NCBI GenBank assembly: GCA_000378025.1
Contig: KB899087.1
Coordinates: forward strand, 2,170,001 to 2,234,000
Reading direction: 5' to 3'
DNA length: 64,000 nucleotides
Source: Xanthobacteraceae bacterium 501b
Lineage (GTDB): Bacteria > Pseudomonadota > Alphaproteobacteria > Rhizobiales > Xanthobacteraceae
Shown here: one piece after another, positions 43,315 to 56,300 of the stretch
Position numbering within the stretch: the stretch's first letter is position 1
Layout: each line of letters starts with the position of its first letter
Made by a program: the position numbers and the translations under genes
Notes under the pieces: generated by a model
Seen by the model: the letters and a program-made list of their open reading frames with translations, nothing else
Told to the model about the DNA's origin: nothing
Databases searched by the model: none

Positions 43315-43518
43315 AACTCCCTCCAAAAATGGACGATTTTCCGGGGAGAGTCTCGAATTATACCGTCAGGCCAAAATCACCATCTCTGAAGCGGATTTAG
43401 CGCTTTATTTTCAACGTGATATGGCTAAAAAATATACCGTCAAGGCTCTCTTGACCCTGACGGTATATTGGTTTTGGTGGTCAATCAAGATTCGACCATA
43501 CCGTCAGCCATACCGTCA
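43241..43518. repeat. Six copies of ATACCGTCA around the integrase 5' end
   Basis: Direct copies at 43241-43249 (inside int), 43360-43368, 43434-43442, 43498-43506 and 43510-43518, and one inverted copy at 43458-43466. The 43434 and 43458 copies form a 12-bp perfect inverted repeat (AATATACCGTCA and its complement). The pattern suits arm-type sites for the integrase or excisionase, or an operator for int. Confidence 0.75.
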
Positions 43519-43660
43519 TTCTGTTCGCTTGCCCTGCGATAGATGCCGATAAGCGACGAGAGATAGTTATTTTATTTCAATAGCTTGTATCGTATCATAG
43601 CGTAGTTTCGGCGGCGTTCGGATGGGCCTGAATCATTCCCACTCGATGGTCCCCGGCGGC
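43519..43660. other. ICE-chromosome junction at the guaA 3' end (attachment site region)
   Basis: AT-rich DNA between the int upstream repeats and the guaA stop codon (43633-43635). The 3' end of guaA is a known insertion hotspot for islands with this integrase type. The core is expected to include the last guaA codons (GAGTGGGAATGA on the coding strand). The matching copy at the other ICE end is outside the window, so the exact crossover is not visible. Confidence 0.65.
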
Positions 43661-45213
43661 TTCGACGTCACGTCGTAGACCACGCGGTTGACGCCCTTGA
43701 CCTCGTTGACAATGCGGGTAGCGACGCGGCCGAGGAAGGCCATGTCGAACGGGTAGAAATCCGCCGTCATGCCGTCCACCGAGGTCACGGCGCGCAGGCC
43801 CACCACATAGTCATAGGTGCGGAAGTCGCCCATCACGCCCACCGTCTTCACCGGCAGGATGACGGCGAAGGCCTGCCAGATCTCGTCATAGAGACCGTGG
43901 CGGCGGATCTCTTCGAGGTAGATCTCGTCGGCGAGGCGCAATATGTCGAGCTTCTCGCGGCTGATCTCACCGGGGCAACGGATCGCGAGGCCCGGCCCGG
44001 GGAAGGGATGGCGGCCGACGAAGACTTCCGGCAGGCCAAGTTCGCGGCCCAATGCGCGCACCTCGTCCTTGAACAGTTCGCGCAGCGGCTCGACGAGCTT
44101 CATGTTCATGCGTTCAGGCAGGCCGCCGACATTGTGGTGGCTCTTGATCGTCACCGAGGGGCCGCCGGTGAAGCTGACGCTCTCGATCACGTCGGGATAG
44201 AGCGTGCCCTGGGCCAGGAAGGCCGCGCCGCCGACCTTCTTCGCCTCGTCCTCGAACACGTCGATGAACAGCTTGCCGATGGTCTTGCGCTTCACCTCGG
44301 GGTCGGTGACGCCTTCCAGCGCGCCGAGGAACATCTCGGAGGCGTCCACATGCACCAGCGGGATGTTGTAGGCGTCGCGGAACAGGGTGACGACCCGCTC
44401 CGCCTCGCCGAGGCGCAGCAGGCCGTGGTCGACGAAGACGCAGGTCAGCTGGTCGCCAATCGCCTCATGGATCAGCACCGCCGCCACCGAGGAATCGACG
44501 CCGCCGGAGAGGCCACAGATCACCTTCTCCGACCCCACCTGCTCGCGGATGCGGCGGATGGATTCCTCGCGATAGGCCTTCATCCCCCAATCGCCGCGCG
44601 CACCGGCGATCTTGCGGACGAAATTGCGGATCAGCGCCGCGCCATGCGGCGTGTGCACCACCTCCGGGTGGAACATGGTGGTGTAGATGCGGCGTGCCTC
44701 GTCCACCGCGACGGCGAAGGGCGCGTTCTCGGAGGTGGCCACCACCTCGAAGCCTTCCGGCAGGCGGGTCACGCGGTCGCCATGGCTCATCCACACCGGA
44801 TAGCGCTGGCCGACGTCCCACACGCCGTCATAGAGCGCGCTCGGCTTGTGCACCGTCACCTCGGCACGGCCGAATTCGGCGGCGTGACCGCCCTCCACCT
44901 CGCCGCCGAGCTGCAGCGCGCAGGTCTGCTGGCCGTAGCAGATGGCGAAGATCGGCACGCCGAGCTCGAACGCCTCCTGCGGCGCGCGCGGGCTGCCTTC
45001 GTCCATCACCGAGGCCGGGCCGCCCGAGAAGATGATGCCGACCGGATTGAGCCGCCGCACCGCCTCGGCCGCGCTCTGGAACGGCACGATCTCGGAATAG
45101 ACCCCCTCCTCACGCACGCGGCGGGCGATGAGCTGCGTGACCTGCGAGCCGAAGTCGATGATGAGAATGGTGTCGTGTTCGGCGGTGGCGGCGGTCGGTT
45201 CAAACTGGGTCAT
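43633..45213 (-). CDS. guaA: GMP synthase (glutamine-hydrolysing)
   Basis: Converts XMP to GMP. The N-terminal class I amidotransferase has nucleophile FAICYGQQ and [12 protein letters not shown]; the ATP pyrophosphatase domain has the PP-loop [12 protein letters not shown]; the dimerisation domain ends in PPGTIEWE. From the ATG at 45213 the protein is 526 residues, close to the usual 525. A longer frame from 45282, overlapping the upstream gene's stop (TAATG), adds a low-complexity 23-residue extension and is less likely. The reading frame remains intact despite ICE insertion at its end. Confidence 0.96.
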   Translation of the reverse strand: MTQFEPTAATAEHDTILIIDFGSQVTQLIARRVREEGVYSEIVPFQSAAEAVRRLNPVGIIFSGGPASVMDEGSPRAPQEAFELGVPIFAICYGQQTCALQLGGEVEGGHAAEFGRAEVTVHKPSALYDGVWDVGQRYPVWMSHGDRVTRLPEGFEVVATSENAPFAVAVDEARRIYTTMFHPEVVHTPHGAALIRNFVRKIAGARGDWGMKAYREESIRRIREQVGSEKVICGLSGGVDSSVAAVLIHEAIGDQLTCVFVDHGLLRLGEAERVVTLFRDAYNIPLVHVDASEMFLGALEGVTDPEVKRKTIGKLFIDVFEDEAKKVGGAAFLAQGTLYPDVIESVSFTGGPSVTIKSHHNVGGLPERMNMKLVEPLRELFKDEVRALGRELGLPEVFVGRHPFPGPGLAIRCPGEISREKLDILRLADEIYLEEIRRHGLYDEIWQAFAVILPVKTVGVMGDFRTYDYVVGLRAVTSVDGMTADFYPFDMAFLGRVATRIVNEVKGVNRVVYDVTSKPPGTIEWE

Positions 45214-45281
45214 GGCTGGCTCTGTCTGGCGGGCTCTGTCTGGCGGCTCTCGGCGGTGGGGGGCAGTCTCGTCTGCGTTCA

Positions 45282-46604
45282 TTATCCGGCTTGATCGCCG
45301 CGCACCATCAGGCTGATGAAGAAGCCGTCAGTGGCGGTGCGGCGCGGGGTCAGCAGCAGGCCCTCGGGGCGCTCCAGCGCGGCGGCGCGCAGCGTCATGC
45401 CGCGTTCGCCCAGCGCCAGCACCATCTCGGCCGGCGGCACGAGGCGGAAGCCGGGGTGGCGGTCGAGGAAGCCGCGCACTTGGCCGACATTCTCCTCATC
45501 GAGCAGCGAGCAGGTGACATAGGCGAGACGCCCGCCGGGCTTCACATAGCGCGCGGCGGTGTCGAGGATCGCCGCCTGTTCCTTCATCCGCTCCGCCAGC
45601 GCGCCGGGGCGCATGCGCCATTTGGCGTCGGGGTTGCGGCGCCAGGTGCCGGTGCCGGTGCAGGGGGCATCGACCAGCACGAGGTCCATGCGGTCCTCAA
45701 GGTCCTCCAGCACGTCGGCCTTGCCACGCGGCGAGCGGACCTGGACGTTGTGGGCGCCGGCGCGCTGCACCCGCTCGTGAATGGGGGCGAGGCGACGCAA
45801 ATCGTCGTCATAGGCATAGAGCTGGCCGGCGCCATCCATCAGCGCGGCGAGTTCTAGCGTCTTGCCACCGCCACCGGCGCACAGATCCAGCACCTGCCCG
45901 CCGCGCGGGGGGGCGGCAAGGATGGCGGCGATCTGCGAGCCTTCGTCCTGGATTTCCACCAGCCCCTTGAGATAGGCCGGCTCGGAGGTGAGCGGCGGCG
46001 CCTTACCATCGGCCTCCAGCGCGATGCGCAGGGCAAGCGGCGACCAGCGGCCGGGCGCAGGCGACAGATGCGCGATCAGCTCGCCCGCCTTGTCGACATC
46101 GCCCTTGAGCGAATTGACCCGGAGGTCGAGCGGCGCCCGTTCGGCAAGCGCCGCGCCTTCCTCCACCCGCGCCTCGCCGAACACGGCGGCCAGCGCCGCG
46201 TCGAGCCATTCGGGGTAGTCGCCGCGCACATGAGCGGGGGCGTCGTCGAGCGAGGCGTCCACCAGCCGCGCATGCTCGTCCTCGCTCAAAGGCGCGGGGG
46301 CGAAGCGGGAGCCGTCGCACAGCGCCGCGATGGCGCTCGCGTCGAGGCCGCGGGCGACCTTCAGCATGCCGAGAACCAGCCCGCGCGGGCTCTCCTCGCC
46401 GATCCGTTCGCCCATCACCCAGGCGGCCGAGGCGCGGCGGCGCAGCGCGTCATAGACCAGCGAGGCCAGCGCCGCGCGATCGCCTGACCCGGCGAAGCGG
46501 TGGCTGCGGCCCCAGTCCTTCAGCACGTCGGCGGCCGGGCGGCGTTCGGCGAGAAGGGTGCCGATCACCTCGATAGCGGCGGAAAGCCTGGCAGCCGGCG
46601 TCAT
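45282..46604 (-). CDS. rsmB: RsmB-like RNA (cytosine-C5) methyltransferase
   Basis: A 440-residue SAM-dependent methyltransferase of the NOL1/NOP2/Sun family. An N-terminal NusB-like helical region is followed by a catalytic domain with [32 protein letters not shown] (motif IV Cys) and [12 protein letters not shown] (motif VI catalytic Cys). RsmB-type enzymes modify 16S rRNA C967; this shorter alphaproteobacterial form is assigned by family. It lies between the MAPEG gene and guaA on the same strand. Confidence 0.88.
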   Translation of the reverse strand: MTPAARLSAAIEVIGTLLAERRPAADVLKDWGRSHRFAGSGDRAALASLVYDALRRRASAAWVMGERIGEESPRGLVLGMLKVARGLDASAIAALCDGSRFAPAPLSEDEHARLVDASLDDAPAHVRGDYPEWLDAALAAVFGEARVEEGAALAERAPLDLRVNSLKGDVDKAGELIAHLSPAPGRWSPLALRIALEADGKAPPLTSEPAYLKGLVEIQDEGSQIAAILAAPPRGGQVLDLCAGGGGKTLELAALMDGAGQLYAYDDDLRRLAPIHERVQRAGAHNVQVRSPRGKADVLEDLEDRMDLVLVDAPCTGTGTWRRNPDAKWRMRPGALAERMKEQAAILDTAARYVKPGGRLAYVTCSLLDEENVGQVRGFLDRHPGFRLVPPAEMVLALGERGMTLRAAALERPEGLLLTPRRTATDGFFISLMVRGDQAG

Positions 46605-46629
46605 CTGAATTCCACTCTCAAAAAGGGCA

Positions 46630-47061
46630 TCACGGCAGCGCCGGCGCCAGCAGGATAGCCAGCGCGAACATCACCCACATAGCCAATAGCACCAGCGCAC
46701 CGAAGGCGAAGGCGCCGAAGCGCCAGCCGATGTGGTTGCTGGTCACATAGACGAAGGCGTGGACGATGCGGCTGATTACGAAAAGCCACGCCAGCACGTG
46801 GAAGAAGTCGCTCGTCTGGCGCGTCACCAGCGCCAGAACGACCAGCACATAGAACAGCACCGGTAATTCGAACTGGTTGCGGAAGCAGTTGCTGGCCTGC
46901 CGCACCTTCGGCGGCCAGCCCCTGTCGTCAAGCACCACCTCCTCGCGGACGAGACCGCCCGCGCGGATGGCGGCGAGCCGCACCGCTCCAAGCCGGAACA
47001 GCACGACGAAAGTGAGGGCGACCTGCACGAACACGGGCAGAAGAGTGGCGGTGACGTACAT
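46630..47061 (-). CDS. MAPEG-family membrane protein
   Basis: A 143-residue protein with four hydrophobic helices and the MAPEG signature FRNQFELPVLFYVLVVLALVT. The family covers membrane glutathione transferase-like and eicosanoid enzymes; bacterial members are poorly characterised. It lies in a guaB-MAPEG-rsmB-guaA leftward run, an arrangement I associate with Hyphomicrobiales. Confidence 0.88.
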   Translation of the reverse strand: MYVTATLLPVFVQVALTFVVLFRLGAVRLAAIRAGGLVREEVVLDDRGWPPKVRQASNCFRNQFELPVLFYVLVVLALVTRQTSDFFHVLAWLFVISRIVHAFVYVTSNHIGWRFGAFAFGALVLLAMWVMFALAILLAPALP

Positions 47062-47107
47062 GGATCAGCCCTCCCTCATCGGTTCAGCGCGGGCGGAAGC
47101 CCGGCGC

Positions 47108-51099
<3,992 letters not shown>

Positions 51100-52550
51100 A
51101 CACCATCGGCACGCATCAATTCCACCAAAATTCCTTCCCGCAGGCCGCGATCAGCGACGCGCAGACGGTCGCAGGGAAAAGCCCGGCGCACCGATTCCAA
51201 TATCGCACAGCCGGCCAGCACAAGATCGGCACGCTCGACGCCGATACAGGGATTGGCGGCGCGCTCGGCAAAGGGCATGGCGAGCAGCCGGTCGACCACC
51301 ACCCGCACCTGTTCCGCACCGAGCCACGTACCATCGACCTGCGAGCGATCATAGCGCGGCAGGTCGAGATGCACGCCGGCAATCGTCGTCACCGTCCCCG
51401 AAGTCCCGAGCAGATGCAGCCGGCCGCAATTATGCGGCCCAACCGCCGACACGAAGCCGGCGAGATGCGGGGTGAACTCATTGACCATCGCCTCGAAATC
51501 GTCGCGCGTCACCTTCACGCCGCCATGACGCTCGGCCACCGTGACGACACCGAGCGGCACCGATACCCAGGCCCGGATCACCGCCGCCGGCGGGCCGCCG
51601 TCGCGCGTCTCCAGCCGGTCGAGCCAGACCACCTCGGTCGAGCCGCCGCCAATATCGAACAGCACGGCGCCGTCCGAGGTGGGGTCGACCAGCGGCGTGC
51701 AGCCGGAAGCCGCCAAACGCGCCTCGGTCTCGCGGTCGACGATCTCCAGTTCGAGGCCGGTCTCACGGGTGACGCGGTCGATGAACGCCGCGCCATTCAC
51801 CGCCGTTCGACAGGCCTCGGTGGCGATCAGCCGACGGTCGACGATGTGGCGCGCCTCGATTTTGGACGCACAGACCTTCAGCGCCTCGACCGCGCGGTCC
51901 ATCGCCGCCTCGCTGAGGCGGCCGGAGCCGATCAGCCCTTCGCCCAGCCGGACGATGCGCGAGAAGGCATCGACGACGCGAAAGCCACTCCCCGTCGGAC
52001 GGGCGACGAGGAGCCGGCAATTATTGGTACCGAGATCCAGCGCGGCATAGCAGGGATCGTTGTTGCGCGGCCGCGCATGGGACCGCGGGTCACGCCCCGT
52101 CGCTCCGGCCGGTGCGCCGCCCTGGGACGGTCCACCGCCCTGGCGATGGCGCGCATGCGCCGGGGGCCGCTCGTCGCGAGCCGACGTTTCCGTCACCCGC
52201 TCCCCGGCCCATATCTGGGTCTCGTCGACCATTTCAGTTTCCCCGGCCGAAGCCGTCGTCCCGGCCGCGCCGAAGGGCAGCCCAGGCTCGCATTGTTCAA
52301 CATCTCGGGTGAAATGTAACATTCGCGAGCGCTGGCGCAATCGACTTCATGGCAGACCGGCGCGGGAGGCGGGGCTGGGTGCGCCGCAAAGACCCGCAGG
52401 GCAAGGGCGCGGCGCTATTGCCGCCCATGCATCGAGGGCGGCGCTTTTTGCCTGCCGCCGCCCCCCATACCGATTCGGCTCGGGCCGTGTCGGGCGGCCC
52501 GGCCAGCCCGCGTCTCACGTCACGGCATGCAAGGGCCGCAGGCGACCGGC

Positions 52551-53090
52551 TCAGCCCTTCAGAGCCGGCAGCGCCTGGGCGATGCCGGAGATCGGCAGGG
52601 TCACATTCACGGTCTGGCCATTAGCGAGCACGAAGCTCGCGACCACTTCCTTGGCGGTCATAAGTTCCTTGCCGAACGCTTCCTCGAACGGGCCGATAGC
52701 CTCGCAGCCGCCGCGGCTGCAGGAAGCGTAGTCGATCTTGCGCGGCTTGCCCTTGCCGATGGTGATCTGCACACCATCCTTCAACCGCACGCCGAGCGGG
52801 GTGCGGACCAGATAGGTCGGCGTCCCGGCCTTGTCCTGGCCGACCTGCCAGAGCAGCACGGTCTTCTTGGACTTGGCCTCCGTCACCTTCATCGTCGCGA
52901 CGCAGGTTTTCTTCGCGCCCTTCTCGACGCTGGCGCGGCAGGTCACGATCCAATTGTCATAGGTGGTGGATTCGGTACGGACCGGGGCCTTGCCCTCGGC
53001 CGGCGCCGTCTGCGCCAGGGCGGCGGGAATGCCGGCCAGAAGGCAGGGTGCCAGCAGCAATGCGGCGGCCCGTGTGGCGAAAATGGTCAT
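52551..53090 (-). CDS. Invasion-associated locus B (IalB) family secreted protein
   Basis: A 179-residue periplasmic protein with a signal peptide (ATRAAALLLAPCLLAGIPAALAQ) and the IalB domain (YDNWIVTCRASVEKGAKKTCVATMKVTEA...TPLGVRLKDGVQITIG...YASCSRGGCEA, with paired cysteines). The ATG at 53090 has GGAGGACATC directly upstream; the longer frame lacks a start signal. IalB was named for Bartonella erythrocyte invasion, but the family is widespread in free-living Rhizobiales. Confidence 0.92.
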   Translation of the reverse strand: MTIFATRAAALLLAPCLLAGIPAALAQTAPAEGKAPVRTESTTYDNWIVTCRASVEKGAKKTCVATMKVTEAKSKKTVLLWQVGQDKAGTPTYLVRTPLGVRLKDGVQITIGKGKPRKIDYASCSRGGCEAIGPFEEAFGKELMTAKEVVASFVLANGQTVNVTLPISGIAQALPALKG

Positions 53091-53307
53091 GATGTCCTCC
53101 GGCGGATATCCCGGGTCAGTCGACGTCGGCTCTGCGCCGCCGACCAGCGCCACGGGATGAGAATCACTGATCTGTTGTGCCATTGCGCGCGGCAGATGGC
53201 GAGAGGCACAGGAGAAGAGGAAGGTTCGCCCAAGGGCCGCAGTTCCGAGGAACTACCGGCTCGAAAGGTCTACTGCCGCATCCCGTGCCCGATGACGAAT
53301 GCCGCCT

Positions 53308-53342
53308 AAAAAAGCAATGGGCCGACCACGAGGGCCGGCCCA
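53308..53342 (-). terminator. Intrinsic terminator of the autotransporter gene
   Basis: Read leftward from the autotransporter stop (53392), arms at 53342-53336 and 53324-53318 (TGGGCCG with CGGCCCA) form a hairpin followed shortly by a run of six T at 53313-53308. Confidence 0.78.
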
Positions 53343-53391
53343 GGCTTAACTCGTTGGCGCGCAGCCGGGACCGCGCGCCATCCGTCACATC

Positions 53392-56300
53392 CTACCAGCG
53401 GAACTTGATGCCGCCCTGGCCCGCCCAGCCCTCGACATCGCCGAAATTGTATTCGCCGGTGCCGAACAGGGCCACGCTGCCATTCAGGTCGGCGGTGAAG
53501 CCGATGCCGGCATTGTACCAGGTGCCGTTGATGTCGCTGGTCAGGACAGTGCCCGCCACGTTGGTCTTGTTGTCGCCGAGGAACTCGGAATTGATGTTGA
53601 AGATCGCATAAGGCGTGATCGTCTGACCCGTGGCCATGACGAAGGTCGACTGGACCTGCAGGCCCAGGCGGCCGATCAGCGATTCAGCATCGCCCGGCGA
53701 GACGGAGGTGCCGATCGAGTCGAAATAAGCGTCCTGGCTCGCGCTGGCATAGGCCAGTTGGGCCTGGGGCTGGAGCACCCAGCCATTCGCCAGTTCGAAA
53801 CCATAGCCCATCTCGATCGAGCCGCCCCACACCGTGGCGTCGGTATTCGCCGTCACGTTGCTGGTCGAGGCGATGTCGAGGTCGAGCACGTCCACCTTGC
53901 CGACGAGGTCGGTGTAGAAGCCGGCGCCCGGAACAAGGCCCACCTGGCGGATCGAGGCGTAGATACCCGCGTTCCAGCCATTGATCTCCAGGCTGGAGCT
54001 GCCGCCCCAGGACGTCCAGTCGCCATCCACGTCGACATCCGACCAGCCATAGCCGCCGAACGCGCCGGCGGTGATGCGCCAGTCATTATAGTCGAAGGTG
54101 TAGTCGCCGCCGGCCTGCAGGCCCCAGGTCTGCTGCGAGAAGTCCCACCCGCCGCTGACGTCGTAGCTCAGATCGGCGCCACCGCCGCGGCCCCACATCT
54201 GGAACTTCGGCGCCGGCACCGGCTGATAGGCCGGGGCCTTGGTGACCGACTGCGCGAGATCGGCATTACGGCCTTCGAGCTGATCCTGCTGGCGCACCTC
54301 TCCAAGCCGCTTATTCAGCGTGTCGAGGCCGGCATAGAAGTGGCGCTGCATGGCAGAAGGCGCCGTCGCATAGCCAGTGGCCTGGGCGGTATAGCCCGCG
54401 CGCAGATACCAATCGCCAGCGCCGGTGTCGATCGACTTGGCAAAGGAGGGCGCCTCATTGTCGGGGTCCTGGTACAAGCGGTAGGAGTAGGCGCCCGCCA
54501 TGACCTCGCGCTGGCCGCTGACCGTGTTGCGCGCCAGCTGGAAGGCGTCATCCGGCGACACGCCGCCCTCGGAGACGTCCACCACCTTGATGCCCTGACC
54601 GAGGCCCGTGCCGGTGTAAACGCCCTGGCCGGCATTGGTGTTGTTGACGTAGATCGTCGTCGTGCTCTCGGCCGCGACATTGCCGTTGATGACCAGAACG
54701 TCAGTCGGGCTGGCCGCGTCGTAGAGGTAGGTGTCGATCAGCAGATTGCCGCCGCCGACATAATCGCCATTGATGGTCAGGCGATCGCCGGCAACATCGT
54801 CAATGCCATTGTGAAGGGCGATCGTGCCCTGGTTGACGAAGGTCGCGCCCGGCAGGCTCACACGCAGCTCGCCGCCCTCAGTAGCGGTCAGTTCGACCTG
54901 AGTGTAGGCAAGGCCGGTGGCCGTGGTGCCAGAGACATCCAGCACGCCGCCGGTCTGGTCCAGCCAGCCGGCATCCCGGCCGGTGTAGATCGAGCGGTAA
55001 CCGAGTTCGCCGTCCTGCGAGGCCTCGAGAACGACGGTTCCGGTGTCGAGGTCGGCCTCAAGATCGGAAAGCCGGAGGTAGGAGGTCGCATCGACCGTTA
55101 CCAGCCCGTTGGCTTCGCTGTTGCCGTTGAAGTTCACCCAGCGCTGGGTGAGTTCGAGATAGGAACCTTCTTCAACCCCGAGCTGCTGGAAGTGCTCGAC
55201 ATCATCGAGCGACAGCGTGCTGCCATTGGTAACGACGAGTGTATCGAAACCGCGCCCGCCGTCGACTTCCCCGCCGATGAAGAAATTGGAGTTCATGTTG
55301 TCGAGACCCGACAGCACGACGAGATCATCGCCGCTGCCGCCGCGAATATTGTCGAGGGAGATCCAGGTCCCCTCCGCATCGGTTCCGCCGATAAAGATGT
55401 CGTCGTCGCCCGAACCGCCGTCAATGTCGTCGATGCGGATGCCACCACCATCGGCGCGGAGGGCAATCTGGTCGTCGCCCCAGCCGCCGTCAATGTCGTC
55501 GCCGGTGATGTCGCCACCGTCCGTCGCGGAGAGCACGATCCGGTCGTCGCCGCTCGACAAGAAGCCGCCGTCGCCGGAGATGTCGTCAAAGCGGATCTCG
55601 CCGCCCTTCGACGCTACGAGACGAATGGAATCATCGCCATCGCCGCCGGAGATGTCCTCGACGCGGATTTCGCCGCCCTTGGTGGCGATCAGGCCGATCT
55701 TGTCGTCACCGAAGCTTCCGTCGATGTCGTTGCCGGAAATCTCGCCGCCCTTGGTCGCCAGCAGCCCGATGACGTCATCGCCAAAGCCACCGGAAATGCT
55801 GTCGAAGCGCACTTCGCCGCGTTCCGAAGCGAAGAGACCGATGAAGTCATCGCCGAGGCCGCCCGAGATGTCATCGACACCGACGTCGCTGCGCCGGTCC
55901 GTCGCCGACAGCAGGATCGTGTCGTCGCCCCAGCCGCCGTCGATGTCGTCGACGCGGATGTCGCCGCCTTCGGAAGCGAACAGGCCGATGAAGTCATCGC
56001 CAAGATTGCCGTCAATGTCGTCGCCGGTGATGTCGCCGCCGTCCGTCGCGGAGAGCACGATCCGGTCGTCGCCGCTCGACAAGAAGCCGCCGTCGCCCGA
56101 GATGTCGTCAAAGCGGATCTCGCCGCCGCTGCTCGCGCGAAGCGTGATCTCGTCCTCGCCATCGCCACCGGAGATGTCCTCGACGCGGATCTCACCGCCA
56201 CGGCTGGCGGTCAGGCCGATCTCGTCATCGCCGAAGCCGCCGGAAATGTCCTCGGCGCGAATGTCGCCGCCGCGGGTTGCCCGGAGCGTGATTTCGTCGT

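Noticed and set aside
43897..45294. 465-codon frame antisense to guaA
   Set aside because: Complement of a highly conserved gene, no recognisable domain.
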